From Cavia porcellus (taxonomy: Eukaryota; Chordata; Mammalia; Rodentia; Caviidae), in the NCBI RefSeq assembly GCF_034190915.1, contig NW_026947489.1, forward strand, positions 59,954,001 to 60,018,000: a DNA stretch of 64,000 bases, in the 5' to 3' direction. The position numbers were made by a program, and so were the translations under genes. The notes beneath the pieces were generated by a model that made no database searches, was not told where the DNA came from, and saw nothing but the letters and a program-made list of their open reading frames with translations. Positions 40,912 to 53,540 of this stretch are shown piece by piece. The first letter of the stretch is position 1; each line of letters starts with the position of its first letter.

Positions 40912-43900
40912 GCAAATGGGAAGGGAACCAAGAGAAGAAAGGAAGCAAGGAGGACAGGAGGGAGGGAACAGAATGGAAAAGGAACAACACCAACTCCCCA
41001 TGAGGATTTCAATCATTAATACAGCAAACACGAGCTAATAAAGCTAAAGATTAAAAAGCCCCTACCTGGCGGGGGCGTGTCTTTCTGGTCCACTCCTAGA
41101 GGGGCTGCCTCTGCCTGGGTCAGCCCCGGCTCACATGCCGGTGACAGCAGCCCCTCTGAGCCAGGAATCCTGGGCTCCTCCAGCCTGAAACTGCCTGGGC
41201 TCTCCAAGCTCCATAAAGGTGGTGGCCTTGCTTTCCGCAAGCACATGACCAGCTCTCTGTAGCCTTGGACACCAGGTCCACCCCATCAGCGTGACTGGCA
41301 GCCTCCAGTCTCGTGGGGCAGAGAGCTGCCCCAGATCCAACACAGCGGAGCCCTCACTGAAGGGGAGGTAGAGGGAGGGGCCACACCTCACTCCACAGCC
41401 TGGGGCCTTTGCATGCTCCTTTCTGGGCAGGTAGCCAATGACAGGTCCCCCCCCCCCCCGCCCTCCTCTTGCTATACCTCCTCCACAGCTGGGTACTCCA
41501 GGACACTGCCCGAGTATCCTGCAGCCAAATAGCAAAACCCCACAGATGGCACGGAAACAACAGAAACCTCTGCGCTCTGGCTTGGGCCCCAAGCTGTGAT
41601 CCCCTGGCCATGCCAGCTCCAGGGTTGGTAGGCATGTCACTTGGACCTTGCCTCTGCTGTCTCATGGCCTCATTCCTGGGCATCTCCTCTTACAAGGACA
41701 CAAGCCCTCGTTCAGAGGATGCACGCCACCCCCAGATGACCTCAGCTCAACAAGTCACCTTGGCAATTCCAAAGAAGGTCCCTTCATCAAGATCTGGGAA
41801 GAACATGACCTGGTGGACACTCTGAACCCTAGGACAGGCATGTTCCCCAACAGGCAGGGGCCCTGCACTCTAAGGCCTCAGGTCCTCTCTGAGGTCCTTG
41901 AGAGGGTGACAGGTTAGGAGCCGTGATGTGAGGAGCCGTGATGCTATACAACAGGGGCACAGGACCCCAGCAGCAGTGTGGTCTCTGCTCTGAGCCCAAA
42001 GGGGTCAACATGGAGGGCCAAATGTACATCTAAGCCTGGACAACGCTGCTCTGCCACACTGGAAAAGGTCAGGTGAAGCGACACCTTTCCAGCTCCCTCC
42101 AGCCCCTAGATTGGATCGTGTCTTCCCAGGGTGGAGGTGACTGGCCTGGGTTCACACAGCAATTGCAACACAGCAGAAATAAAACCACTCTCTCCAGATT
42201 CGCCAGTGGAGGGGCCTCTGCTGGGTGGGGTGGGGCCCTAATGTACGTATGTCTCACCTGCCCTGGGTGCCTAGGGCTCATCTCTGTAGTCCACCTTTCC
42301 ACACTGTGGACATGACCACAATTCAGCCACACTCGGTGTCTGCACAAGAAAGAAGTGAGCAAGGAACCGAGAGTGAGCTTGCGGAGGAAGGAGAGGCTGC
42401 AGGTGGCCAGTGTCCACGTGGGAGCCCAGCGCCTCCAATCCTTACTCCCCCAGCAGTTGGTTTGAAGCAATGCACTTGGTGCAGCAGAGACACCAGGGGG
42501 AAGCCCTCCCATCACAAAGCGGGAGTGGCTGGGGTGAGAACAAGGGAAAGAAAGCAGAGCTGAGTAAGGGTCCTGCAGGTGACAAAGTACAGAGCACAGC
42601 TGCCCCAGGAGCAAGAGATCAAAAGGGAGTGAACCCTAGGTACTCCATTAAGCCAGTGGTGACAGCTGGGGGATGCAAGTGTCCCCTGGGGGACACAAGA
42701 CTCCAGGGAATCAGCTGTCCCAGGTCATAGGCTGTGAAGAAATCCAAGAGTGTCCACTCCCAGGCCTCCTTCAAGAACTGGGATGCAGGGAGCTCCCACC
42801 CAGTACCAAGGTTCAGCTGGTAGAACAGGGAGTGGGTAGGGACAGTGTCTCCCACACAGGGAAAAATGAGGGTCACAAAGGTTCGAGGACTGTGCTACCA
42901 CCCCCTGTGTCCCCTGACAGCTCTCTCTGACCAGACAGGCTGAGCATCAGCTCTCTGGAACCCTGGACCCATACTTAGTTACTGACTCATGATCTGTGCT
43001 GGGTACAAGGACATCAAGACCTGGTAGGGCAAATTCAGCCAAATTCACAAGGAAATGGTGCAAGAAGGACTCCACCCTGAGGCTCCGGACTAGAGGAGCT
43101 CACAATGCATGCCCAGACCCAACCAGCCAACCCTGCCTGCTATGGCAGCCTTTCCCAGCCTTTCTGGCCTTAGACTGCATGCTCTGTTATTCTGTTTGTT
43201 CAAGTCAGGCCTCTGTGTCTGCCCACCTTGCTCCCACCCAGGGGCCTGCACCCTGTTAGGATTTCTGCCTAATGAAAAGCCATTTACCACCTGCAAAGTA
43301 GCACCTGCCAACTCCTGCCTTCAAAGGCACCTTGCCCGTTCCACCCACACTGCGGCTGCCTTTGCCTTCAGAGTGTTTCTTTTTTAATTTAAACTTTAAT
43401 TTTGCAAGTCCAGAGGAAGTAAATGTCAAGAGTTTAGGATTTTGTTTTCCCTTCTAAAAAGGTCAGTCCCTACTGGCAGGGTGGGAGAACCTCAGGTGGC
43501 AGTGTGGTGGCAGCCGTGGTAGTGGGGTTGTATTAGCCCCAGACACCTGAAGGCTATAATTTGCAGATCAAAGTCCCCTCAAAGCCCTCTGAGTCCTACC
43601 TGATTCTCCCACATTATCCTGTCCACCTTGCGGGGAACAAGCCAGCTTCAGGACACCTGCCCATCTGACATTATAGCACTGTGTGAAGCACCCACTCCCT
43701 TCCTAGTGATCTGGGAAAGCTGGTCAGGGCAGTGGTGTCCTCACCTCAGCAAGGAAGGCAGGAGGCTTCAGGAACATAGGTCACTGGTGGGACAGGTCTT
43801 TAAGCCCAAGACACCTAGAGGGGTTCACAGACTGCCCAGGGAGTGGACAGACACAGATATCTGGGTCCCCAGGAGTGAAGGCCCCTGCATAAGAGTCCTA

Positions 43901-45900
43901 GGAAGAGGACAGGAAGCCAGGACATATGAACAAGTGCTGGGCATCCCTCCTCAGCCCAGTGCTGTGTTAGGGTCCAGGGGCAAGGCCACAGGGCCCTTCA
44001 ACCTGCTGCTCACTGTTGCTGTTGGTGAGACAGGAACGGCTTAGCAGCAAACCATAGTTCTAGTTTCTGTCAGAGCCCAGAGCCCCATGGAAACCGGCCA
44101 GGGACCCAGTTAGAAGTCTTGCATGAGGATAGCTTCTTTGGGAGGACAGGGTTGCCCTGCCAGGGCAAGACTCCTGCACAGCCCCAATGTGCCCAAGGCA
44201 GTAACTGGCCCACAGCAACTGGGTAATAAGGACTTGCTGATTCCTTGTGCTTCTCAGATACTCTCACCCTTTTTAATCAGGAGTCCTTCTAGAGGGAAGA
44301 GGGATTGGCTGATTATTTTCATTTTCCAAGTGTGTAACCTGAAGGTAAAGGCACACAGCAATCTCTAAGGGTCTCCAGCTAGGGAGAGCACAAACCAGAG
44401 TCCAGATGGGCAAGGGTTATATGCAGGCAGAAAGGGGCACCCGGTGACAGTGTTTTAGAGGAAGTTCTTCTTGATCTGATTCTGTGCCCTTAGTAGTTGC
44501 GTGTGCATGGAAAGGTGTTTTCACAGTTTCCTCAGATGCAAACTGAATACTGTGTACCTCTCTCACTGAGTCTTGGAAGGATCAAACAACATCACCATGT
44601 AAAGTCCCCCAAAGGGACCCAGTGTGTGGAAGTCACTGTGTTTAGTCCTCAAGCTCCATGCTGCTACTGGGTTATGTTCCTCAGCAACCCTGACCCCTCT
44701 TGCATGGGGGCCAATAGGCAGTTCCTCCTAACTCCACAGCCACAACCTCCACCCAGCCCCGATTTGCACAGGTGGCAAATTTTGCTAGGATTCTGCATTA
44801 ATTCCAGTGGGCTCCAGCCAGGGCACAGGCTGGGGCCTCAGCAAGATACAATCCTACCCCACCCACAGGACCTCAGCTCAGCAGCCCACGCATCTGCAGA
44901 GGACGGGGTTTGTATTTATAAGATCAGCGTACAAGGACAACAAAGCAAGCCCAGAACAGGATAACAGTGCACTTACCTGCTCCCCCTGCCTTGTTCCTTT
45001 TTCCAACAAACACAGCCTGTAATACAGGTGAGGTGGAGCAGTGCTCCCCCTTGGGTACAGAAGCCTAGCAGGGCAGGACAGCCGGCAGCACAAAGTGCCA
45101 GGATTTTTTCCCTGGGAGCCGTCAAAGGCAGCATGGGCTCCCCCTCAAGGTAACACCACTGTAGCTGTGGCTCCAGCAGCCCTGCTGAAGTCCCATCACT
45201 CACTTTCCTGGCCTGACCAGGGCCAAAAGACCTGCTGGAGGGCACTCTGGCTCCCTGGACTTTGAGCAGCAGCTTCTGGAGAACAAGGACAGTCAGATGG
45301 TGGGGATCTGTGTCACACTGAGTCCCCTAGAGGTCCCTAAGCAACTCCCACCCTCCCAGTTGATTACTGTGGATAAGGGAAAGGTCAGTCAGGGTCTGGG
45401 CTTGGCAGAGACTTTAGGGAGATGGGTATATGTGGCAAAGAAGTCAGCTGGCTCTTGGATGCACCCAGGAACTCAGTGCTTTCTTCCCACCCTGGGGCAG
45501 CGCTAGGACTGGAGATGGCACAGGCACTGAGACCTCACTGAGCTGTCCACCTGTCCACTGCAGCAGGGAGAAGCCCACTTAGGGGATCATTCTTCAGGAA
45601 TGAGCCCTGGGACCTAAGGGTTAGGGGGAGGCATCCCAGCATGCTGGCTCTCTGCGCACCCCGGGGCAACCTCACTCAGTCTTGGGTTCAAAAGCCAGGA
45701 TAAGATTCCCAGGGCTAAAACCAAACAAACCAACCTGGTGGTCGTGGAGCATGGCCATTTTAGACAGCCCGGCGTTTTCCTCTGAGTCATTCTGCCTGAG
45801 AAGTTAGGGGAGGGTTCCGGGATCCCTACCCATGGTGCCCCCTACCAGGGAGGGATTTACTCTTCACTGGGCCCCCGAGCACTGCCCTCACCATCCCCAT
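40912..45900. other. Intergenic, no gene recognised
   Basis: Contains a 13-C run near 41448 and a 15-bp direct repeat AGGAGCCGTGATG near 41918. No gene, SINE or LTR was recognised with confidence. Open frames up to 181 codons on both strands have no protein signature. Confidence 0.45.
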
Positions 45901-46394
45901 GCATCAGCTCCCAAACTAAGGCTACGTTTTAGAGGAGGCTTTAGGTTTCTGGATATCTATACAAAAACTGCAATTACAGTGAAAGCACAAAGGGCCTCTG
46001 CGCTCCACCATTCGCTGTGCGCTGCGTACGTGAAAACCCTGCTCTCCTAAAAGGCAAAGGGGTGTCCTGCAAATGGATCTAGAACGGGGGCCATTTCCAA
46101 ATTCGCTGGGGATTCCCCGCCACACTTCCCTTTAAGCTCCAAGCACCCAGCTCAAGCCGCTCCTCCCTGAATCTCTATTGCTGCTTTTCTTCTGGCAGAC
46201 CTGGGTTAGGAGTCCCACCCCATCACCTGGACCCAGCCTCGCTGCCCACGCTTCCCCACACTTCCTTTCTGAGGCTCTTGCTCAGCAAACCTCGAGTGGC
46301 CCCGAGCACCCTCACTGCTTCTTTCCGCCCTTGGTCCGCACCGTCTCGGTGCGCACTCGCATGGACTCCTAGGCCCAGGGCCCATCGCTCAGCT

Positions 46395-46605
46395 TCCTCT
46401 CCGAATATAAATTCGTTTGTTTATGTTTTTTAATGTAGTAAATGGGCAGCTAAATGAATTGCAATTTGTAATTTTTACGGCTAATTTGAAATCTCGCTCT
46501 TGTTGGCTAATCCTGTTAGTTGGTGCAAAACAAGAAGAAACTCGTGTCCCAGCAGCAGTGATTCTAATAGGCATTTTATGTTAAATTACAGCTACTGGCC
46601 AGGAC
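46395..46605. promoter_or_regulatory. Candidate conserved non-coding element, AT-rich
   Basis: A sharply AT-rich, repeat-free island between GC-rich flanks. It contains homeodomain cores (CTAATTTG, TAATTTTT, GTTAAATTAC), a forkhead-type TGTTTAT at 46418-46424 and GGCTAATCC, a bicoid/OTX-type site. Composition and motif density resemble developmental enhancers. No alignment was available. Confidence 0.4.
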
Positions 46606-48140
46606 AAAAGGAGGGGCCGCGCCTCCTGGCCCTGTGGCCTCCGGACCCCAACAAAACGGGCTGGTCTGCAGACCCTGAACGCCTCTAGCCGCCCAGCCCA
46701 TCCTGACTTCAAATTTAAAGGCCAAGTTAGGCACCCGGGTCCTGGTCGTGAACGCTCCCGGCGCCGTGATTCCGCGCTCCGCGGAAGACAACACTCCTGG
46801 GCCTCGCAAGTGTGGCCTCGCCCGAGCGTGCAACTCAGAGGCGCAAGGGAGGGACTCAAGCAAGTCCTCTCTTCCTCCCTTCGTTCTTCCCTCTCTGCAG
46901 CTGCCTTCCTTCCTGAAAAACCAACTGGAGAGCGCGACGTCCCTTAAATTCACTCTCCAGTCCCCAACCCCCACTCCCCAGGGCAGAACAGGCTGCGCGG
47001 CTCGGTTTCCAGACACCTAGATTGGAGTGGGGGATCGGGGGTCCCAGCCTCTCTAGGCCGCCCTGGAGACCGCAGGCAGGGCTTCCGGGTGCGGCTTCCC
47101 ATGCAGCGCGCGTGCGGATGGCGCTTCGCGGGGCGCGGGGCTCCGCAGGCTCGCGCGCTGTGGTCTGCGCAGGGTTCCCCGTCCCCGAAGCCTGCTCGGT
47201 GCCATCCCAGCGCGTAGGGTGGAAACACGGCTGCAGGAAAGTGTGGCGCAGAGGACGTGGCGTGCAAGGCAGGGAGGGGCAAGGAAGGGACCCTGGAGAG
47301 GCCAGGGACTGGCGAGGCCCGTGGAGCCACCTCGCTGCGCGGCACGACTCGGGGACTGCTATTTTGAAAGGCGGTGGCTTCTCCAACGGGGCGCAGGATG
47401 CGGGGGTCAAGTGTCACTTCCTCTGGCAGTCAATCTCCAATATTCCTTGTAATGTTTTTAAATGGACGAATTCATTACGCGAGGACGTGTGAATGGGGAG
47501 AGGCCGCGAGCGCGCTCGATCAATAGCGTCCACTAACGTTCATTTGGCACCGCCGAGCGCGGGGCCGCGGGGCCGCAGGAGACCCTGATCAATACGGTCC
47601 GCCCTCCCGCCGCCACGGGCTCCAAAAGGTCATTCGGGGAAGGTAGAAAAGTTCAGGCACCCCGACAAACCCTAATTGTCCTCCTCTTCCCCTGCAACCC
47701 TCCACCCACAGCTGGGCTTCCAAACGCTGGCGGTGGCGGTAGGAGGCTGCCAAGAAACCAGGGCTCCGGCCCAGGGCGCACACGCTGCGTTCCAAGCGAG
47801 CGCGACGCGCCACGCCCCAGGTCCACCTGCGGGCGGCCGCAGGGCTTGGCAGAAGCCCGCATCAGAGTTTCAGACATCGTCGGGACATGGGAAGATTTTT
47901 AAAAAGATACAGCCTTTGTTGCTGAGGGGCTGGAAACCGGTGGCGAGCTAGAGGTGGCAGGATCGCTGTCTACCTTCTCTGTTGTAACAGGAGCTCCAGG
48001 AAACGTTAAAAAGGATAATCTCCCGGTCCTGCCGCCAGGCCAGGCAGCCGCAGCCCTCAACGCGACAAGGCTTGGTATGCAGGGCTTTGCTAGGTCGGGG
48101 CAGTGGCGCGCCCGCCGCCGCCGCCAAGGGAGAGATACAA
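46600..48140. promoter_or_regulatory. Second CpG island, no gene assigned
   Basis: CpG-rich throughout, densest at 47080-47350, 47500-47620 and 47780-47850. Open frames here run in all six frames because stops are rare in such DNA. None resembles EN2 or another known protein. It could be the promoter of an unrecognised transcript or a regulatory island of a neighbouring developmental gene. Confidence 0.6.
47410..47600. promoter_or_regulatory. Candidate enhancer with paired ONECUT-like sites
   Basis: GATCAATA occurs at 47518-47525 and 47587-47594, 69 bp apart, matching the ONECUT/HNF6 core ATCAATA. A homeodomain-type TTCATTACG lies at 47471. The stretch AATATTCCTTGTAATGTTTTTAAATGG is AT-rich within an otherwise CpG-dense block. 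Confidence 0.4.
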
Positions 48141-48515
48141 ACGGTTGCCCCAAACGCAGTACCCAGAAAGAGGGCAGCCAGCCCTCCAAGGTGGTCCCAT
48201 AGCTGGGCTCAGAAGGGGAATAAGGGGAAACACCCAGGAAGTTTTTCTCTTCGGTTTAAAATGATATTGGCTGCAGATTACACGGTCGGATGAATTAACT
48301 GGTGACCTTTATAAACCCCTGAGCTGAAAAGAAATGACCTGTTCTGGAAACCTCTGAGTCCTCCCCTCTCCAAAACCTAGAAAGGCTGTGTCTCTCTTCC
48401 TTTGTCCCCTAGAAGAGGAGGAAGAAGTGGGTTAGGAGGCTGCCAGGGGCACCTGAGTGGTTGGATTTGACCCTCAAAAGCCTGTCTTGTGTTTACAGGG
48501 GGCTACTGGCTCACA

Positions 48516-48516
<1 letters not shown>

Positions 48517-48569
<53 letters not shown>
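48517..48569. repeat. (CA)n microsatellite
   Basis: About 25 CA units ending CACACGCATG. A related CCACACACCC minisatellite (three units) follows at 48756-48783. Confidence 0.95.
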
Positions 48570-48570
<1 letters not shown>

Positions 48571-49059
48571 TGTACAGGGGCCCCTGGAGAGCACACTCCC
48601 AAAAGCCTTCTGAGCAGCCCACCTCACACCGGTGAAAGTGGGGCGTTTTCTCAAAGGTGTTAACACCTAGTTGGCAGACTAGACCAGGCTGTGAATCCAA
48701 CCCTTTCCTGAAAGCAAAGCTGGGGATGTCTGTCCTGGCTGTGCCTGGATTTCCCACACCCCACACACCCCACACACCCCACATCCTGAATTCCCGTCTT
48801 CGCTTCCTTTGACTATGAGAAAATAAAGTATAGAAGAAAAAAGGACTTAGGAGTTAAGACATAAATGTTTATTTGGTGATTAGGGTTGTTATGGATTTCT
48901 CATCTCCCCAAATTCTAGATGTATCTATTCCACAAGAGCTCCCTATCTGTAAAAGCCTGATCTGAAGGCTGCTGGTACCCAGATTTTTCAGAGCGGATCC
49001 AGTCGCCTCTTGCTTCCTGTTTGGGAAGTTCATTTATAGCTTCCATTTGAGCAGGATAT

Positions 49060-49530
49060 TTTAAATGGTTTGTAGTTTGATTCACCCCAAAACACCCCTT
49101 TAGGGAGAAAAAATATATTCTCTGACTCCGTTTCTAACAGAATACAGGTTATAGTGAGGTTATTTGCATTTAGTTGCAGTCAGAGAAGAAAAAAGCAGTT
49201 TGCTTCTTTGCAGAGGTGACCATAGTCTGATAAACATAAAATTCCACAGAAGTCAAGCAGTGAACAAATTGTGCTGACAGTTCTTCACAAAACTTCAAAA
49301 ATCTTCAGAAAAGACAACTGTACTGGGGCCTCCCGTACCAGGATTTTCTGTAACTGTAACGCAAGTCCTTTTACAGTTTCCCCCAAAGCACATCCATCCT
49401 CTTCCCTAAATTTGCTAACATCAAACTCTTGGAATATACATGCTGCGTTATTTTCCTGCCTCCTCTAGGCTCTGTACCACAACACGAAGGCCAGCCACTG
49501 TTTTATATTTATGCAAATTAAAATTTCTCC
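49060..49530. promoter_or_regulatory. Candidate regulatory block with two octamer sites
   Basis: Repeat-free AT-rich sequence with ATTTGCAT at 49162-49169 and its reverse form ATGCAAAT, followed by TAA, at 49511-49518. Both are perfect POU octamers. This supports, but does not prove, a regulatory role. Confidence 0.35.
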
Positions 49531-51050
49531 TGCAAGTGAAGTTTTCAAACACAGTGTGTCGGGTCAGAAAGGAATGTTTTAGGGGCAGTTTCTCATAACA
49601 ACCCCATTTCTGCAAGCACACCCAAGCAGAAAGAATCATTTCTGTTAGTTAACATTTTAGAGCCAGAAAATTAAAAACAAATATTTAAACTTCCCAATTT
49701 GGATTTCGGGAAGTGACTGTGAAACTTTTACAATGCATATTCAATGAATTAAACACAATCTTTCCTAGCCAAATACAACTGCTTTCCTGTGGTTCAAAAA
49801 TAAGTTTAAATAAATTGGAGGGTAAATAAAATGCCTGGGCATACCTGGAAGGGAGCTGACTCCATGAACTTGGCCCAGAGACCAGAGACTGCTTTTGGAC
49901 GCTTCTCAATGCATGGGTTTTGAGACACCTAATGAAGCTATATTTAGAGAGACAAATGTTCCATAAATATGTATACCTACAAATATAGGGACAGTCTTCG
50001 CTTTGTTCTCTTCCAAACCTGCTCTTACAGGAGATTATTGACAATGGATTCCCGCTCCATTTCTCATACCAAATGTGGAGGATTTGTAAAGCTTCCCATT
50101 TTGCTCCTTTTTCTCAGGTGGAAGCAGCCTGGTAAAGGGTTGTGTGACTGTGTGGGCTTTTATCTCATTTCCCCCAAAGAGGCTGGCAATGGGAAGTGAG
50201 GGCTGGAATCTCACTGCTAACCAGGCTGCCAAGGCACTTGTGTGCACCCGCCCATCCTACAGGAAAGATTTCTAACATGAGGGCTGAGCATAACCCCAAG
50301 ATCTAGCACAATGTCTGTTCTGGTCTCAGGACACAGGAGGTTGGGTTTCCCTAAGATCTAGCTAATTTGGCTTTCTTGGCCCTGAGGCTGAATTCTTGCC
50401 AAGATACCTCAAAATATTTCCTGTATGCTTTGCCAGCACAAATCACATCACCAAAACTCTTCTCTCCAACAAAAAGCAATCTACCAAAAAACCTCCAGGA
50501 CCAGGCTCTCTCTGAGGCCTGCTCTACTCCAAGGCCACAGGAGCCAAGCAGTCCTTGCCACTGTGGGCTGGGCTGCCTGGGCTCCTGATGCTCTAACCTC
50601 CACCCTGTGTCCTACAGCAGCCTGGCCACTGCAGCTCGTGGTCCAAGCCCTAGTCCTGTATCATTAGAGCTCAGGTCTCAGTGTGGAGGTTGCCAATGCC
50701 CAGGCTCACAAAGGCACATACTGAACAGCCTGGGCACCCTGGCCTCTGCTTTGGTGGCTGTTTATCTGCAACATCCGTTGGTTGGGGGAGAAAGGCAGAG
50801 CCCTGGAAGAGAAGGGAAGGAAAGGCAGATTCTGGGGTTTCTCTGCCTTGCCCTAGATTTGCTAAATAAAACACCACTCCTTTCTCCATCTCCCTCCCTC
50901 TCTCTCCCCAGTGCAGGTAGAGAACAGAGTGGTGTTCTGGTCAACAGTGCTCCTCTGCATTTCAGGGTCTTGCAGTCTGATTCACCTTTGCCTAATCTCT
51001 GGCAAAGTGAGATCTGCCAGGAATAGAAACGGAACAACAGGACTCCTCTA
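49531..51050. other. Repeat-poor intergenic sequence
   Basis: AT-rich to 50120, then mixed. No gene, SINE or LTR recognised. The absence of repeats continues the pattern of 45900-53600. Confidence 0.4.
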
Positions 51051-51054
51051 ACAC

Positions 51055-51083
51055 CGCACTCGCGCACTCGCACTCGCACTCGC
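51055..51083. repeat. (GCACTC)n short tandem repeat
   Basis: GCACTCGCGCACTCGCACTCGCACTCGCT: four to five hexamer units, CpG-containing. Confidence 0.85.
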
Positions 51084-51439
51084 TGGTACCAAGGAGCCTG
51101 AGCCAGCCAGACCCAGGTAAGGTGCAATGATGTCCACACACTTGTTCCACGGGCTCATCTGGGACCCCCTCTCCACGGCTGGGCTGGAGTCCTTTTTTTC
51201 TTTTACTGGGATATTTTTGTAATGTTCTCCAGTCTCGAGGGCTTCTCACCAGATTGCTTTCAGGGTCCAACGAAATAAGCCAGAGGAGCGGGTGTGGTAG
51301 AGATGGGAGGACCCAGCTGTGCACAGCTGGAAAGCTGAGACCCTTTGGGACAGACAGGAAGCTCCAGGTGGTTCTTGTATATTAAGGACGGTGGGAGGAC
51401 CAGGCACCCGGGCAGGCTCTTCAGGCCTTTATGACTCTC

Positions 51440-51720
51440 AGGGTCTAATGGAAACAGGTACCATGTAAGCATAATATACAAAGTAACCCGAAAAGGATTT
51501 AGGCCAGGGAAGTTGTGATCCTTCTCCCACTTCTGAGAGAACAGCAGCTCTGTGAGCGCTGCAGCCTTAGCAATGAACTGATTATTGATCAGCTTTAAGG
51601 AGCACCCATGCATGAACTCACCAGCCATCTCATTAAAACACAGAATCAGCAAGATTTGCCTTTGTGAAAGTTCATTACTCCTGATATACATGCACATCTA
51701 CATTAAATATAGAAAAGAGG
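51440..51720. promoter_or_regulatory. Candidate conserved non-coding element
   Basis: Unique sequence with TATTGATC at 51583-51590, the reverse complement of the GATCAATA found twice near 47.5 kb. It sits inside GATTATTGATCAGC, combining bicoid-type and ONECUT-type cores, and CATTACTCC, CATTAAA follow. Inference only. Confidence 0.35.
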
Positions 51721-52389
51721 AAAAAATTTGAAAGATAAACAAAAGCCTGGCTTTCGTCTTACCAGATTAATCAAAATGGAATTATAGGCTTCTCGAGTTT
51801 ACCTAAAGGGAGCATCCAGAGAAAACTAGAAATTCGGCACCAAGGAATTCTGAAGCCTCTTTCCAAGAAGGCCTGAGCCAAAGTGAAACAAGGTAGGCAA
51901 AGACCACCCCAGATTTAACGAACTTCTGCATCTGTTTCTGCAATAGGATGAAAGAATTCGAGCTGATAGGCACCCTCCCAGTCCTACAGCTGCTGCCACC
52001 TCCCCGGAAGTCATATCTGGACTTTTGGGGACACCTGTCTCCATTTAGAAAGAAATGGCACTCCTAGCCAGTGCCCTGACACATCACTGTGCGTAGCCTG
52101 AAAGGAGCTGAAATCCCCAGCTGCCCTTTCTCAGCAGTCCCCACCGGGGAAACTTGGATCCAGTGCAGTTTTCCTTTCCTTTGGCCCTGGCTTCTGCAGG
52201 CACGCAGTTCCCTTTCAGCCAGAACAGCAAAACCATTTGGGCTGCGCTCTTCCCCTCTGGCTTTCTGTCTGTAGCTCAGCCTGGAAAGCGTCTTGAGTGA
52301 TGCCACAGACAGTTAGACTCAATAACTTCCAAATGGCCCCAGAACCATCCTCAGCTACCCAGGGAGCCACAGCCCTCTGCCCTCAAAGT

Positions 52390-53540
52390 TAATTGCTAAA
52401 TGATCTGCTAACTTAAACAATTAGAAATTCTCCCTCACCTTCCCCCAAAGAAATGGTGTTAATTTGTGACACATAAGAGCAGCCCGATTCACAACAGATT
52501 CCATTTATATGTGGCTAAACAAAATACCTATTTCTAGAATAACACAAACAGCAGATTTTCACCAGTTTTCTCCCCCTGTGGTCTGATGATCTATGATCCC
52601 TGTTCATAAGTTTTTAAACACTCAACTTTGCCCGGATGTTTAAAAAGCAAATCGATTTGTAGTCAGCCCTGCAGTTGCCTGTGGGAAGGAGCGGTGAGCT
52701 GGCAGACACCTCAGCAGGCAAGTGGGGTGTCCTTCCATCAAAGCGACGCCAGGGGGCAAGAAGCATTAACAAAGGCCAGCAGCTCCAGCTCTCTCTTTAT
52801 CTACCCGTGCGTGTCACCCTTTACAGAGCGAAATGTCATTTTGCAAGGTTATACATTTCCAATTCCAGCCAGAGTCTTATCGCTCTTCATCTACCTCTTG
52901 GGCACAAACAAGCAGCTTCTTTAAATAAAACCAGGGAAGGGAAACGCAGACCTCTGTACAATTAAACATCGCAGAAGAAAGCCAAAAATGTACTGAACCT
53001 TGCTGTTAATCCGACTTACCTTGCTGATACTTTGGCCTAATCCTATTTTCTCCTTGCATTAGGATGATTCTGCAAGTCCACGTTTTGTTCTTCGGGAGGG
53101 CGGGTTACCTGGCCTAAGGTGGTGGTGGTGGGGAGCTCCCTGGCCACCTAAAGAGGTAGAGGATGGGGGCTGCTTGCTGCAGGCCCAGGCTCCCCGGAGG
53201 AGGTCGGAGGTCTGGAGGTCCGGAGTGCAGAGCCGGCTCCTCAGCGAGACAGAAAGCAAACTAAATCACTCAAGGGAAACTTCGCCGGAGACAAAACACA
53301 TTCAATTTCCTGGCGACTCCGCTTTTTCTGCCAAATTATTTGCTTTTACAGAGGTACCTTAAACAAATGGAACGCGAAAGAATGGAACTTCCTTGGCTTC
53401 CTGGCCCAAAAAGACAGTTTTGCTTTTTTAAAAGATGTGGTAATAATAGTAAAAGTGAAAGAAAACAATAACACCCCGTCCTTTAAAATAAACTCATTTT
53501 GGCACCCTGAGTCCTCCTGGCAAATCCTTATCTTGCAGGG
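52390..53540. promoter_or_regulatory. Candidate cluster of conserved non-coding elements
   Basis: Repeat-free AT-rich stretches at 52390-52620, 52790-53070 and 53240-53500 with homeodomain cores (GTTAATTG, ACAATTAG, GTTAATTTG, CAATTAAAC). A partial CTCF-like core CCAGGGGGCA lies near 52749-52758. No coding signature seen. Confidence 0.35.

Noticed and set aside
41131..42614. Overlapping open frames of 169-181 codons on the minus strand
   Set aside because: No protein family signature, no splice or start context, and Pro/Leu/Gly/Ser-biased composition expected from GC-balanced non-coding DNA.
46576..47492. Overlapping open frames of 140-184 codons in the CpG-rich block
   Set aside because: Stops are scarce in GC-rich DNA, frames overlap on both strands, and none contains a homeodomain or other known signature; EN2 was specifically looked for and not found.
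48517..48569. CRISPR-like regular repeats
   Set aside because: A dinucleotide microsatellite without spacers in a vertebrate genome.
52745..52760. Second CTCF site
   Set aside because: Only the core CCAGGGGGCA fits; the upstream CCA half is missing, so it was not annotated as a site.
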